Source: Helicobacter sp. (GTDB lineage: Bacteria; Campylobacterota; Campylobacteria; Campylobacterales; Helicobacteraceae). Taken from it: 10,136 nt of DNA. Under the pieces are notes generated by a model. That model had not been told where the DNA came from. It was given only the letters and a program-made list of their open reading frames with translations, and made no database searches. Positions 1 to 6,995 of the stretch are shown piece after piece. Made by a program: the position numbers and the translations under genes. Every line of letters begins with the position of its first letter. The first letter of the stretch is position 1. Location of the stretch: the NCBI GenBank assembly GCA_014799985.1, contig JAAVGZ010000087.1, positions 2,181 through 12,316 on the forward strand, in the 5' to 3' direction.

Positions 1-176
1 TTGGGCTTGGTGTTTGGGGCAATATCGAGCGTTACTTGAAACTCGATTTCTTTTTGCGTGCTGAAGCGCAAAGGTTTGTCGTCAGGCGTGAAGCCCAAAA
101 ACGCAAACAGCAGCACGAGCCCGGCATAGACGGAGAACGAAATGACTCCGCTTGCGCACCACAACAGCCTATCCAT
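1..176 (-). CDS. TonB/TolA-like envelope protein, N-terminal part only
   Basis: Partial gene running off the low-coordinate edge; 58 codons are visible. The ATG at 176-174 overlaps the tolR stop codon by 8 nt (ATGGATAG), so translation is probably coupled to tolR; I see no clear Shine-Dalgarno sequence. The peptide begins MDRLLWCASGVISFSVYAG, with one hydrophobic segment at about residues 10-29, then a polar stretch (PDDKPLRFSTQKEIEFQV). This is the layout of a TonB or TolA protein: short cytoplasmic tail, one inner-membrane anchor, long periplasmic body. Position directly after a TolQ/TolR (ExbB/ExbD) pair supports this, since those channels drive exactly such a protein. In H. pylori the same slot holds a poorly characterised TonB/TolA-type gene before tolB and pal. 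The C-terminal domain that would separate TonB from TolA is outside the window. Confidence 0.65.
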   Translation of the reverse strand, partial: MDRLLWCASGVISFSVYAGLVLLFAFLGFTPDDKPLRFSTQKEIEFQVTLDIAPNTKP

Positions 177-567
177 CGGTAACCAACGCAATGCGCACAA
201 AGCCTGTTTCTTTGACTGCCTTTAGGATATGCATGACATTATCATAAATCAAATGTTTATCGGCGCGAATCGAGACTTGTGTGTTTTTGTCATAACCATT
301 AGAAAAAAGCGCAAAACTATCAGCAAATTCTTTGAGTGTGTAGGTATTGTCTTTGATATAAATCACTTGATTTTTATCAATCCGAATCTCAATCTTGGAA
401 TCTTCTTGAACCTTAGAACTCTTCGAGCCTCGCGGCAAAGTTATTTCTTCTTGATAAACGACAACAGGCGCCGTTACCATCAAAATAGCGAGCAGCACGA
501 GCATGATGTCCACCAATGGGGTGATGTTCAAATCGGGATTCTCGTCCCAATTGAAATGCAAACTCAC
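169..567 (-). CDS. tolR: TolR/ExbD-family biopolymer transport protein
   Basis: 132-residue proton-channel subunit of the Tol-Pal (or TonB) motor, which couples the proton-motive force to a periplasmic-spanning partner. A short cytoplasmic N-terminus (MSLHFNWDENPDLN) leads into one transmembrane helix at about residues 15-34, NITPLVDIMLVLLAILMV. It carries the family's essential proton-binding aspartate, D20. The rest is a periplasmic domain (about 38-132), normal in length for TolR/ExbD. The start is GTG at 567, sharing GTGA with the tolQ stop (4-nt overlap), with GGAG 12 nt upstream. Sequence alone does not separate TolR from ExbD; TolR is preferred because the H. pylori counterpart lies next to tolB and pal. 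The periplasmic part (about 241-420) is only about 33% G+C by hand count, well below its neighbours. Confidence 0.9.
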   Translation of the reverse strand: MSLHFNWDENPDLNITPLVDIMLVLLAILMVTAPVVVYQEEITLPRGSKSSKVQEDSKIEIRIDKNQVIYIKDNTYTLKEFADSFALFSNGYDKNTQVSIRADKHLIYDNVMHILKAVKETGFVRIALVTDG

Positions 568-1157
568 GAGCCCTGCTCCACATCGACATGCTCCCCAGCG
601 ACAATCATCTCGATTTGCATTTGCAAAATTGTCGCAAGCTCAAATGCAGAACGTTTGAGCAAGAGATGAAAAGAATAGGCGGGAATGGCTGTGAGAATCC
701 CTGTGGCTGTCGCAACAAGGGCTTTGGAAATCACGGGGGCGATGACGTCGAGTGTCGCGCGAGCGCCCTCGCCAAGCTTTGAAAACGCATCGAGAATCTC
801 GACAACGGTGCCAAACAAGCCGATAAAGGGCGAAGTCGACGCAACGACAGCGAGCATCGTGAGCCCCAATGTCGCTCGGCTTGTCGCTCGCTGTTTGCCG
901 ACCTCGAGTGTCTCGCGGCTCATTCCCACGCGGCGCTTGCGCAATGCGTAGCCAAGCAGGGCAGAACGCGGAATCTTGCGCACACCTTCAACGAGGGATT
1001 CGAGTGTTGCTCTCTCTTGCCCAATGAGGGCAGAGAGGACAAAGTAGCGATACACAAAAATCCATACTGAAAGAATAAAGTAGGTCGACAGCCATAGCAA
1101 AACGATATAGGTAACAATCCCACTCGATGCAAGATAATTGCCAATCTGTTCGCCCAC
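564..1157 (-). CDS. tolQ: TolQ/ExbB/MotA-family proton channel protein
   Basis: 197-residue inner-membrane protein that with TolR forms the proton-driven motor of the Tol-Pal or TonB system. Three hydrophobic segments are visible: about 13-37, 97-118 and 137-162, with a cytoplasmic loop rich in Arg and Glu between the first two, as in TolQ/ExbB. TM2 contains the family signature SPFIGLFGTVVEI (109-121) and TM3 contains KALVATATGILTAIPA (145-160) with the conserved polar threonines. Usual TolQ/ExbB has GTVWGI where this has GTVVEI. The start is GTG at 1157, whose G is the last base of the atpC stop (TAGTG). No start codon lies between it and the in-frame stop upstream, and no strong Shine-Dalgarno sequence is seen, so re-initiation by ribosomes finishing atpC is likely. 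The stop overlaps tolR by 4 nt. ExbB is the alternative name. Confidence 0.9.
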   Translation of the reverse strand: MGEQIGNYLASSGIVTYIVLLWLSTYFILSVWIFVYRYFVLSALIGQERATLESLVEGVRKIPRSALLGYALRKRRVGMSRETLEVGKQRATSRATLGLTMLAVVASTSPFIGLFGTVVEILDAFSKLGEGARATLDVIAPVISKALVATATGILTAIPAYSFHLLLKRSAFELATILQMQIEMIVAGEHVDVEQGS

Positions 1158-1546
1158 TATCTGTTCTTTATGCCTGTTTCAAGACGAGAAATGACAGAAC
1201 CCATGACAAAAGAATCGCTTTTTGCTTTTTCAAGCAATTTTTTAGCGTTATCCAATGCCGCGACAATCGCGCTGTCATTGTCTCCCATAAGTGCCACAGC
1301 ACCATTTGCGAGCACATCAACTTTGGCATTGTCAACTTTGACATACCCAGAATCGACAGCAACAAGCTCGCGTGTGCCATTCTCACTTTCAAACTCTATC
1401 ACGCCTGTTTGCAGCAATGTCAAGACATCGGTGTGTCCGGGCAAAACACCAAATTCGCCCTCGACACCGGGCAAAACAACGCTTTTGACTTTGCCCGAAA
1501 AAATGCCACCTTCAGGTGTGATAATATCAAGCTGCAACATTTCCAT
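1157..1546 (-). CDS. atpC: F1Fo ATP synthase epsilon subunit
   Basis: 129-residue central-stalk subunit; in the F1 sector epsilon sits on gamma, contacts the c ring and can inhibit ATP hydrolysis. The N-terminal beta-sandwich begins MEMLQLDIITPEGGIFSG and contains the family's VVLPGVEGEFGVLPGHTDVL (23-42) and VAVDSGYVKVDNAKVDVLA (62-80). The C-terminal part (about 90-125) forms the expected helical hairpin, with ALDNAKKLLEKAKS. Length is close to the H. pylori protein (about 123). A good ribosome-binding site, AAGGAG, lies 5 nt before the ATG at 1546; ATG at codon 3 is a weaker alternative. It follows atpD by 12 nt and overlaps tolQ by 1 nt. Confidence 0.96.
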   Translation of the reverse strand: MEMLQLDIITPEGGIFSGKVKSVVLPGVEGEFGVLPGHTDVLTLLQTGVIEFESENGTRELVAVDSGYVKVDNAKVDVLANGAVALMGDNDSAIVAALDNAKKLLEKAKSDSFVMGSVISRLETGIKNR

Positions 1547-1558
1547 AACAGCTCCTTA

Positions 1559-2983
1559 TTAGCTAGCTTTTGTTTTGGACTTCTCTTTTTCGGCTTTTTC
1601 CAAAACTTCGCCAATGTTCCCAACCATATAGAACGCGCTCTCGGGAATCGAGTCGTATTTGCCTTCGAGGATTCCCTTGAAGCCTTCCAAGGTCTCTTGT
1701 AGGGTTACATATTTGCCCGGGCTGCCTGTAAAGACTTCGGCGACAAAGAATGGCTGCGACAAGAAACGTTCGATTTTGCGCGCGCGCGCCACGACATTTT
1801 TGTCTTCTTCAGAGAGTTCGTCCATACCCAAAATGGCGATGAGGTCTTGCAAGTCTTTGTATTTTTGCAACACTTGCTGCACGCCTGTGGCGATTTTGTG
1901 ATGCTCTTCGCCCACGATTTGGGGGTCGAGAATCCTCGAGGTCGAGCCCAATGGGTCTACCGCAGGATAGATTCCCTTTTCGGCAATCTTTCTTTCGAGC
2001 ACGGTTGTTGCGTCAAGGTGCGCGAACACAGAGGCAGGCGCAGGGTCGGTGAGGTCGTCCGCAGGGACATAGACAGCCTGCACAGAGGTAATCGAGCCTT
2101 TTTTGGTCGATGTGATGCGCTCTTGCAATTTACCCATTTCGCTCGCCAATGTTGGTTGATAGCCCACAGCCGAAGGAATGCGCCCGAGCAACGCGGACAT
2201 TTCAGCACCAGATTGCGCATAGCGGAAGATGTTGTCGATGAACATCAACACATCGCGCCCTTCTTCATCGCGGAAATATTCCGCCATTGTCAAGCCCGTA
2301 AAGGCGATGCGGTTTCTCGCTCCGGGAGGCTCGTTCATCTGTCCATAGCACAAAGCCACTTTGTCCAAAACGCCGCCCTCTTTCATCTCGTGATACAAGT
2401 CGTTCCCTTCCCTTGTGCGCTCGCCCACGCCCGCAAAAACGGAATAACCACTATGTTTATAGGCAACGTTGTGAATGAGCTCCATAATCACCACGGTTTT
2501 GCCCACACCAGCACCACCGAATAGCCCGACTTTTCCACCTTTAGAATAAGGCGCAATCAAGTCGATGACTTTGATTCCGGTCTCGAACATTTCTGTTTTT
2601 GTGCTTTGGTCTTCAAAGCTAGGTGCAGCGCGGTGAATCGACCATCGTGTCGCGTTGTCTAGCTGCTCGCCGCCATCGACAGCCTCGCCAATCACATTGA
2701 AAATGCGCCCCAAGACCTTGTCGCCCACAGGCACGGTGATGGGTGTGCCGCGAGCGGTAACGACCGCATTGCGTGTGAGCCCCTCTGTCATGTCCATGGC
2801 GATGGCGCGAATGCGGTTGTCGCCGATGTGTGCCGCAACCTCAAGAACGAGGTTTTTCACATGCCCCTCGACCTCGAACTTGACGTCTAGTGCTTCATTG
2901 ATTGCAGGTAGATAGGATTCGAAATCAATATCCACCACCGCACCCATCACTTGGGTGATTTTACCTGTTTTATTCCCTTCCAT
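1559..2983 (-). CDS. atpD: F1Fo ATP synthase beta subunit
   Basis: 474-residue catalytic subunit of F1, alternating with alpha around gamma; ATP is made in its nucleotide site. Walker A is GGAGVGKT (156-163), the catalytic glutamate lies in GERTREGND (E188), Walker B is VLMFIDN with D250, the lever is DELSEED (388-394), and the alpha/beta signature is PAVDPLGSTS (340-349). All key residues are present. The length matches H. pylori AtpD (about 469), and epsilonproteobacterial wording such as NIFRYAQSGAEMSALLGRIP is visible. The short C-terminal tail is lysine-rich (EKAEKEKSKTKAS). The ATG at 2983 has AAGGAG 11 nt upstream. It lies 36 nt after atpG, a gap in which I see no hairpin, and 12 nt before atpC. 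Confidence 0.98.
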   Translation of the reverse strand: MEGNKTGKITQVMGAVVDIDFESYLPAINEALDVKFEVEGHVKNLVLEVAAHIGDNRIRAIAMDMTEGLTRNAVVTARGTPITVPVGDKVLGRIFNVIGEAVDGGEQLDNATRWSIHRAAPSFEDQSTKTEMFETGIKVIDLIAPYSKGGKVGLFGGAGVGKTVVIMELIHNVAYKHSGYSVFAGVGERTREGNDLYHEMKEGGVLDKVALCYGQMNEPPGARNRIAFTGLTMAEYFRDEEGRDVLMFIDNIFRYAQSGAEMSALLGRIPSAVGYQPTLASEMGKLQERITSTKKGSITSVQAVYVPADDLTDPAPASVFAHLDATTVLERKIAEKGIYPAVDPLGSTSRILDPQIVGEEHHKIATGVQQVLQKYKDLQDLIAILGMDELSEEDKNVVARARKIERFLSQPFFVAEVFTGSPGKYVTLQETLEGFKGILEGKYDSIPESAFYMVGNIGEVLEKAEKEKSKTKAS

Positions 2984-3019
2984 AAATTACACTTCTCCTT
3001 TTTGTGATTTGCCAATCGA

Positions 3020-3919
3020 TTATTTCATCGATTCAACGCCGGTATTAATTTCGACAAGCTCTGTCGTAATCGCTCCTTGACGCGCTTTGTTGTAGGCAAT
3101 CGTTCGATTCCGAACGAGTTCGCCCGCATTGTTTGTCGCAGAATCCATAGCCTGCATACGCGCGCTATGCTCGGCAACCAAAGAATCCACAAGGGCAAAA
3201 TACATGCTAAACTCGACATATTTCACAGCGAGCTGATTCAAAATCTCGGTTTCGCCCCCGCTTGGCTCGATTTCGATGGGGGCATGCACTACCGTTGCCT
3301 CATCGCGCAGTATGCTTGATGATTCGATGGGCAGGAGCTGCTGTGTTTTGAGTTGTTGTGAAATCATGTTTTTGAAGCCATTGTGTACCAAAATGACACG
3401 GTCTGTCGTGCCTTCTAAGAAATCCGCCACAACCTCATTGATGAACTTTGAAGATTTTTGATAGTCAGGCACAGAGCTCAATTCTTCGATGCGCGAAGCG
3501 AGCGACATGCCATTGAAGTCAAAAAAGGAAATCCCTTTTTTGCCAATCGCATGCAGGCACACTTTTGTGTTCTTTGCCTTATAAACACCAATCAACCTCA
3601 TTATCTCTTTGATGGTCGTAGAGTTGAATCCGCCACAAAGCCCCTTATCGGCTGTAATAAACACAATGTCGACTCTCTTGGGTTCACCTTCGCGTTGAGC
3701 AAAAAACGGAATGTCCACCCCGCCCCCTTGCTCTTGCAAACGATCATGGATTTCTTGAAACACAGCAACAATCTTATCCGCATACAAACGCGAGCGGCGC
3801 GCCATCTCATCGGCTCTTTTGAGCTTTGATGTCGACACGAGCTTCATCGCCTTTGTGATTTTTTGCGTGCTCTTGACGCTTTGAATCTGTGTTCGAATTT
3901 CCTTAAGGTTATTTCCCAT
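3020..3919 (-). CDS. atpG: F1Fo ATP synthase gamma subunit
   Basis: 299-residue rotor shaft of F1, transmitting c-ring rotation to the alpha3beta3 head. The N-terminal helix carries the conserved KSTQKITKAMKLVSTSKLKR (16-35), the central Rossmann-like domain has ITADKGLCGGFNS (88-100), and the C-terminal helix has the family signature AMDSATNNAGEL (257-268), followed by RNRTIAYNKARQGAITTELVE. Length agrees with H. pylori AtpG (about 301). The ATG at 3919 has AAGGA 5 nt upstream, and the gene follows atpA by 15 nt. It contains one of the only two GATC sites in the window (3742-3745). Confidence 0.97.
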   Translation of the reverse strand: MGNNLKEIRTQIQSVKSTQKITKAMKLVSTSKLKRADEMARRSRLYADKIVAVFQEIHDRLQEQGGGVDIPFFAQREGEPKRVDIVFITADKGLCGGFNSTTIKEIMRLIGVYKAKNTKVCLHAIGKKGISFFDFNGMSLASRIEELSSVPDYQKSSKFINEVVADFLEGTTDRVILVHNGFKNMISQQLKTQQLLPIESSSILRDEATVVHAPIEIEPSGGETEILNQLAVKYVEFSMYFALVDSLVAEHSARMQAMDSATNNAGELVRNRTIAYNKARQGAITTELVEINTGVESMK

Positions 3920-3934
3920 GGTGATTCCTTAAAG

Positions 3935-5449
3935 TTAGGCTTTAAAAGTCGTTTTGAATTCCGCCAAAGCTTTATTCAAGGCTTCTTCTGTTTCTTTATC
4001 GATGAGTTTTTTGGTGCGAATATCCTCAAAAATCTGGGGATAGCGCGCCTCGATAAATGGATAGAGGTCGGCTTCAAACTTGTTCACGCGGTTTGCGGGA
4101 ATATCGTCCATAAACCCGCGCGCACCGGCAAACACAATGACGACTTGTCGTTCGATAGGCAATGGCGCATACGGAGGCTGCTTGAGAACCTCGACCATTC
4201 TTTGCCCTCGCTCGAGCTGGCGGCGGCTTGCTTCGTCCAAATCAGAGGCGAACTGCGAGAAAGCCTGCAACTCGCGATATTGCGCGAGGTCGAGACGCAA
4301 TGTGCCCGCCACTTGTTTGGTTGCCTTAATCTGTGCGGCACCACCCACGCGAGAAACCGACAAACCAACGTTGATAGCGGGGCGCACGCCCGAGTTGAAT
4401 AGGTTGGTTTCCAAGAAAATCTGCCCGTCTGTAATCGAAATCACGTTGGTAGGAATATATGCGGCGACGTCGCCTGCTTGGGTTTCGATGATGGGCAGCG
4501 CGGTGAGCGAGCCAGCGCCGAGCTCATCATTGAGCTTTGCGGCACGTTCGAGCAATCGGGAGTGGAGATAGAACACATCGCCGGGGAATGCCTCACGACC
4601 GGGAGGGCGGCGCAAAATCAAGCTCATCTCGCGGTATGCCACAGCATGCTTACTCAAATCATCGTAGATGATGAGCGCATGGCGTCCGCTATCGCGGAAA
4701 TATTCACCCATTGCCACACCAGCATAGGGCGCAAGATATTGCATTGCGGCAGAATCAGACGCAGGCGCATTGACGATAATGGAATATTCCAAAGCGCCAT
4801 GCTCTTCGAGTTTGCGCACGACTTGTGCAACGGTTGATTCTTTTTGCCCAATCGCGACATAGATACAAATCACATCTTGCCCTTTTTGGTTAATGATTGT
4901 ATCGATAGCAACGGTTGTTTTTCCTGTTTGGCGGTCGCCGATAATCAGCTCACGCTGTCCGCGTCCGATAGGAACGAGGGCGTCAATCGCCTTCAAGCCT
5001 GTTTGCAAAGGCTCATGCACAGATTTACGCGCCATGATTCCGGGCGCTTTTTCCTCGAGGAAGCGATACTCGGTTGCCTCGAGAGGCGATTTGCCATCGA
5101 TGGGCTCGCCAATCGCATTCACCACGCGTCCGAGCAACGAATCGCCCACAGGAACGCGAATCAGCTTGCCCAATCGTTTGACAGACGTGCCCTCTTTGAT
5201 GCCACGCCCAGCACCCAAAATCACGACACCAACGCTGCTTTCTTCGAGGCTCGATGCCAAGCCTTTGTCGCCTGTGTCAAACTCCACCATTTCATAAGAC
5301 ATCACATTTTTGAGCCCATAGACTTTTGCCACGCCATCAGCATAGCTGATGACTTTTCCTGTCTCTGCTATATTGATGTCAATATTGAAATTCTCAATCC
5401 TCTCTTTGATTAGAGAACTAATCTCATCTGCTTGTAGTTTTGCTACCAC
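3935..5449 (-). CDS. atpA: F1Fo ATP synthase alpha subunit
   Basis: 504-residue non-catalytic nucleotide-binding subunit of F1. Walker A is GDRQTGKT (171-178), Walker B is ALIIYDD (D263/D264), the arginine finger reaching the beta active site is R367 within PAINVGLSVSR (357-367), and IGRGQRELIIGD precedes the P-loop. Length fits H. pylori AtpA (503). The start is GTG at 5449: AAAGGAG lies 7 nt upstream, an in-frame TAA (the atpH stop) lies 24 nt upstream with no other start between, and the next in-frame ATG is codon 50, which would remove conserved sequence. An 8-codon mini-ORF (5443-5466) covers this ribosome-binding site and stops just inside atpA. The C-terminal 70 residues (about 435-504) are the most variable part, as usual in the family. 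Confidence 0.98.
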   Translation of the reverse strand: MVAKLQADEISSLIKERIENFNIDINIAETGKVISYADGVAKVYGLKNVMSYEMVEFDTGDKGLASSLEESSVGVVILGAGRGIKEGTSVKRLGKLIRVPVGDSLLGRVVNAIGEPIDGKSPLEATEYRFLEEKAPGIMARKSVHEPLQTGLKAIDALVPIGRGQRELIIGDRQTGKTTVAIDTIINQKGQDVICIYVAIGQKESTVAQVVRKLEEHGALEYSIIVNAPASDSAAMQYLAPYAGVAMGEYFRDSGRHALIIYDDLSKHAVAYREMSLILRRPPGREAFPGDVFYLHSRLLERAAKLNDELGAGSLTALPIIETQAGDVAAYIPTNVISITDGQIFLETNLFNSGVRPAINVGLSVSRVGGAAQIKATKQVAGTLRLDLAQYRELQAFSQFASDLDEASRRQLERGQRMVEVLKQPPYAPLPIERQVVIVFAGARGFMDDIPANRVNKFEADLYPFIEARYPQIFEDIRTKKLIDKETEEALNKALAEFKTTFKA

Positions 5450-5466
5450 TGACCTACTCCTTTCAT
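5443..5466 (-). other. 8-codon mini-ORF across the atpA translation start
   Basis: ATG AAA GGA GTA GGT CAG TGG TAG, coding MKGVGQW. It starts in the 24-nt atpH-atpA gap, includes the atpA Shine-Dalgarno sequence, and ends 4-7 nt inside atpA in another frame (17-nt offset). It has no good ribosome-binding site of its own, so it may be chance. If translated, it would place terminating ribosomes on the atpA start. Reported as a structure, not as a proven gene. Confidence 0.3.
5457..5463 (-). promoter_or_regulatory. Shine-Dalgarno sequence that fixes the atpA GTG start
   Basis: AAAGGAG on the minus strand, 7 nt before the GTG at 5449. With no other in-frame start after the upstream TAA, it decides the atpA start codon. 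It lies entirely inside the mini-ORF at 5443-5466. Confidence 0.75.
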
Positions 5467-5473
5467 GTTTTAG

Positions 5474-6004
5474 TTAAAATGCTCGCAGGATATGCTCGCG
5501 CAAATCACTGACAAATCGCTCTTGCGAAAATGCGACCTCAACGCCCAAATCTTCGACAACAAGGCGCACGCCCTCTTTGTCCGAGTGCTCATGCTTGAGC
5601 GCAAGATTGACATTGAGTTTTTTCGCAAAAGTGTTTTTGATGTTTTCAAGCGTTGCTTCATCAAAAGTTTCTTTGCTCGAAAGCACAGCCACATACTCTT
5701 TGTTCATCGCCGCGAGAGTCGCTTCGAGCTCGGCGCAAATCTCGGGAATAAAGGCAAAGCGATTCTTCTCGCCAAGCAGGCGAATCAAATGCTGTATCTT
5801 GCTATCGCTGCTCTCGACAATCTGCAACACAAGCTCGACCTTGCGCGAATCGCTCACATACGGCGCGGCGATAATCTCGCAAAACTTCTCGTCCGCAAAA
5901 GCAGAGCGCACTTTTTGCAAGGTTTGCAACAACGAGGCAATCTCTTGCCCACCAAAACTCTGAACCAATGCCTTGACATATCTTCGTGCAACTAGCTCTT
6001 TCAT
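5474..6004 (-). CDS. atpH: F1Fo ATP synthase delta subunit
   Basis: 176-residue delta subunit, which ties the b/b' stalk to the top of the alpha3beta3 head. The N-terminal helical domain begins MKELVARRYVKALVQSF (family RRYxKAL motif at 7-13). The C-terminal part carries the OSCP/delta signature region GVRLVVEDLGVEVAFSQE. Two adjacent starts are possible: GTG at 6007 (177 residues) and ATG at 6004. I prefer the ATG, because AAGG lies 7 nt before it but only 4 nt before the GTG, and because TGATG gives a normal 1-nt overlap with the atpF stop. It ends 24 nt before atpA. Confidence 0.95.
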   Translation of the reverse strand: MKELVARRYVKALVQSFGGQEIASLLQTLQKVRSAFADEKFCEIIAAPYVSDSRKVELVLQIVESSDSKIQHLIRLLGEKNRFAFIPEICAELEATLAAMNKEYVAVLSSKETFDEATLENIKNTFAKKLNVNLALKHEHSDKEGVRLVVEDLGVEVAFSQERFVSDLREHILRAF

Positions 6005-6513
6005 CACGCAACCTTCTTGAGTAGAATATCCATATAGGCTGCTTTGTCAAGCCGCATCGCATCGCTAGCAAAGAGCTCATCGAGGAGCTCGGCAATCGCT
6101 GCCTGCTCGGCTCTTCGCCGTTCAAAGTCCATGAAGTCATCATACTGCTTGTGCAAGAGCTCCAAGTCTTTTTCGGCAGATTCTGCAATCTTTTGCTTCA
6201 GAATCACAGCCTCGCGTTTGGCTGTCTCAACGATGTTTTCAGCCTCTTGCTGTGCGTTCTGAACGCGTTTTTGAGCCGCCTCAAGCGCTGTTTTGGACTC
6301 TTTGAGCTTTGCTTGCACCTTGTCTAGTTCGCTCGCAATCCCTTCGGCGCGGCTCTTGAAAAAGTTCCGCAATGGAGTTGCGATGAAATAATACAGAATC
6401 GCAGCAAAAAGCAAGAAGTTCAATGCGCGTGGCACAATATCTTTGGGCGTATCGCCTGCCGCAAACGCAAGCGTTGGCAGCAACAACACACTCCCGACAA
6501 CAAACCATTTCAT
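6004..6513 (-). CDS. atpF: F1Fo ATP synthase subunit b
   Basis: 169-residue peripheral-stalk subunit. The first 19 residues, MKWFVVGSVLLLPTLAFAA, look like a Sec signal peptide with an AFA|A cleavage site after residue 18. A second hydrophobic segment at about 30-46 (ALNFLLFAAILYYFIATPL) is the usual b membrane anchor. From about residue 50 the protein is a charged helix rich in Glu, Lys, Gln and Ala, forming the stalk coiled coil. As I recall, the H. pylori b subunit also has this extra hydrophobic N-terminus, so it may be a clade trait. A very strong ribosome-binding site, AAGGAGG, lies 5 nt before the ATG at 6513. The gene lies 10 nt after atpF' and overlaps atpH by 1 nt. Confidence 0.95.
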   Translation of the reverse strand: MKWFVVGSVLLLPTLAFAAGDTPKDIVPRALNFLLFAAILYYFIATPLRNFFKSRAEGIASELDKVQAKLKESKTALEAAQKRVQNAQQEAENIVETAKREAVILKQKIAESAEKDLELLHKQYDDFMDFERRRAEQAAIAELLDELFASDAMRLDKAAYMDILLKKVA

Positions 6514-6523
6514 ACAATCCTCC

Positions 6524-6946
6524 TTAGAGCTGTTTGAGCTTGCTTCTCAAGCTCTCCTGAAAAGCCGGCATTTGCGCGCGCAACGACTCCCGCAACCCAT
6601 CTGCCTCGCTTTTGAGGCTTGCAAGATAGTCGGCTTTTTGGCGCTCGATTTCTGCCCGTTTCACTTCAACCTGTGTTTCTGCAAGCTTCCGTGCGCTTTC
6701 TTGCGCTTCCTCTTTGATTTGCCCTGCCTCTTTGCGCGCATTTGCGAGAATATTCTCCGCTTCTGCTTGCAAAACGGCAATGTCTCTATCATTGCCACGA
6801 ATGCTTTCCAAGTCGTTTTTTATCGACTTGTCTCGATTGTCCATGAACGACAACAGGGGCTTATAGAGGACTTCGTTGAGAAAATACACCGAAACCACAA
6901 AAACCACGAAAACCAGCAACATCAACAATGGATCAATGTCTAACAT
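6524..6946 (-). CDS. atpF': F1Fo ATP synthase subunit b' (second stalk subunit)
   Basis: 140-residue second b-type subunit. It has one N-terminal transmembrane helix (about residues 7-23, LLMLLVFVVFVVSVYFL), the b-family juncture LYKPLLSFMDNR (27-38), then a long charged helix (about 39-140). It should pair with the b subunit encoded just downstream as a heterodimeric stalk, as in photosynthetic bacteria and other epsilonproteobacteria. It lacks the signal-like extension of its partner. The ATG at 6946 has AAGGAG 6 nt upstream. It is the first gene of the ATP synthase block, 49 nt after parB, the longest non-coding gap in the window, so a promoter may lie just upstream. One of the two GATC sites (6931-6934) is at its 5' end. 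Confidence 0.94.
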   Translation of the reverse strand: MLDIDPLLMLLVFVVFVVSVYFLNEVLYKPLLSFMDNRDKSIKNDLESIRGNDRDIAVLQAEAENILANARKEAGQIKEEAQESARKLAETQVEVKRAEIERQKADYLASLKSEADGLRESLRAQMPAFQESLRSKLKQL

Positions 6947-6963
6947 AACTCGCTCCTTACAAG

Positions 6964-6969
6964 ATTATC
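6964..6969 (-). promoter_or_regulatory. Candidate -10 element upstream of the ATP synthase block
   Basis: GATAAT (5 of 6 matches to TATAAT) in the A+T-rich 49-nt gap between parB and atpF'. Helicobacter sigma-80 promoters depend mainly on the -10 box, and no good -35 is visible. A start about 7 nt downstream would give an RNA beginning almost at the atpF' Shine-Dalgarno sequence (6953-6958), an unusually short leader. That makes the call weak. Confidence 0.25.
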
Positions 6970-6995
6970 GTATCAAATGCAAGTTTGATTCTTGC

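Noticed and set aside
1225..1245. DnaA box-like TTATCCA in atpC
   Set aside because: A single partial match within a coding region, with no cluster of boxes or A+T-rich unwinding element.
1847..2524. Plus-strand open frame of 225 codons opposite atpD
   Set aside because: atpD is highly conserved here, and the antisense translation is His/Arg-rich without family features.
2984..3019. Terminator or attenuator in the atpG-atpD gap
   Set aside because: The 36-nt gap has an A run and a ribosome-binding site but no stem followed by U residues.
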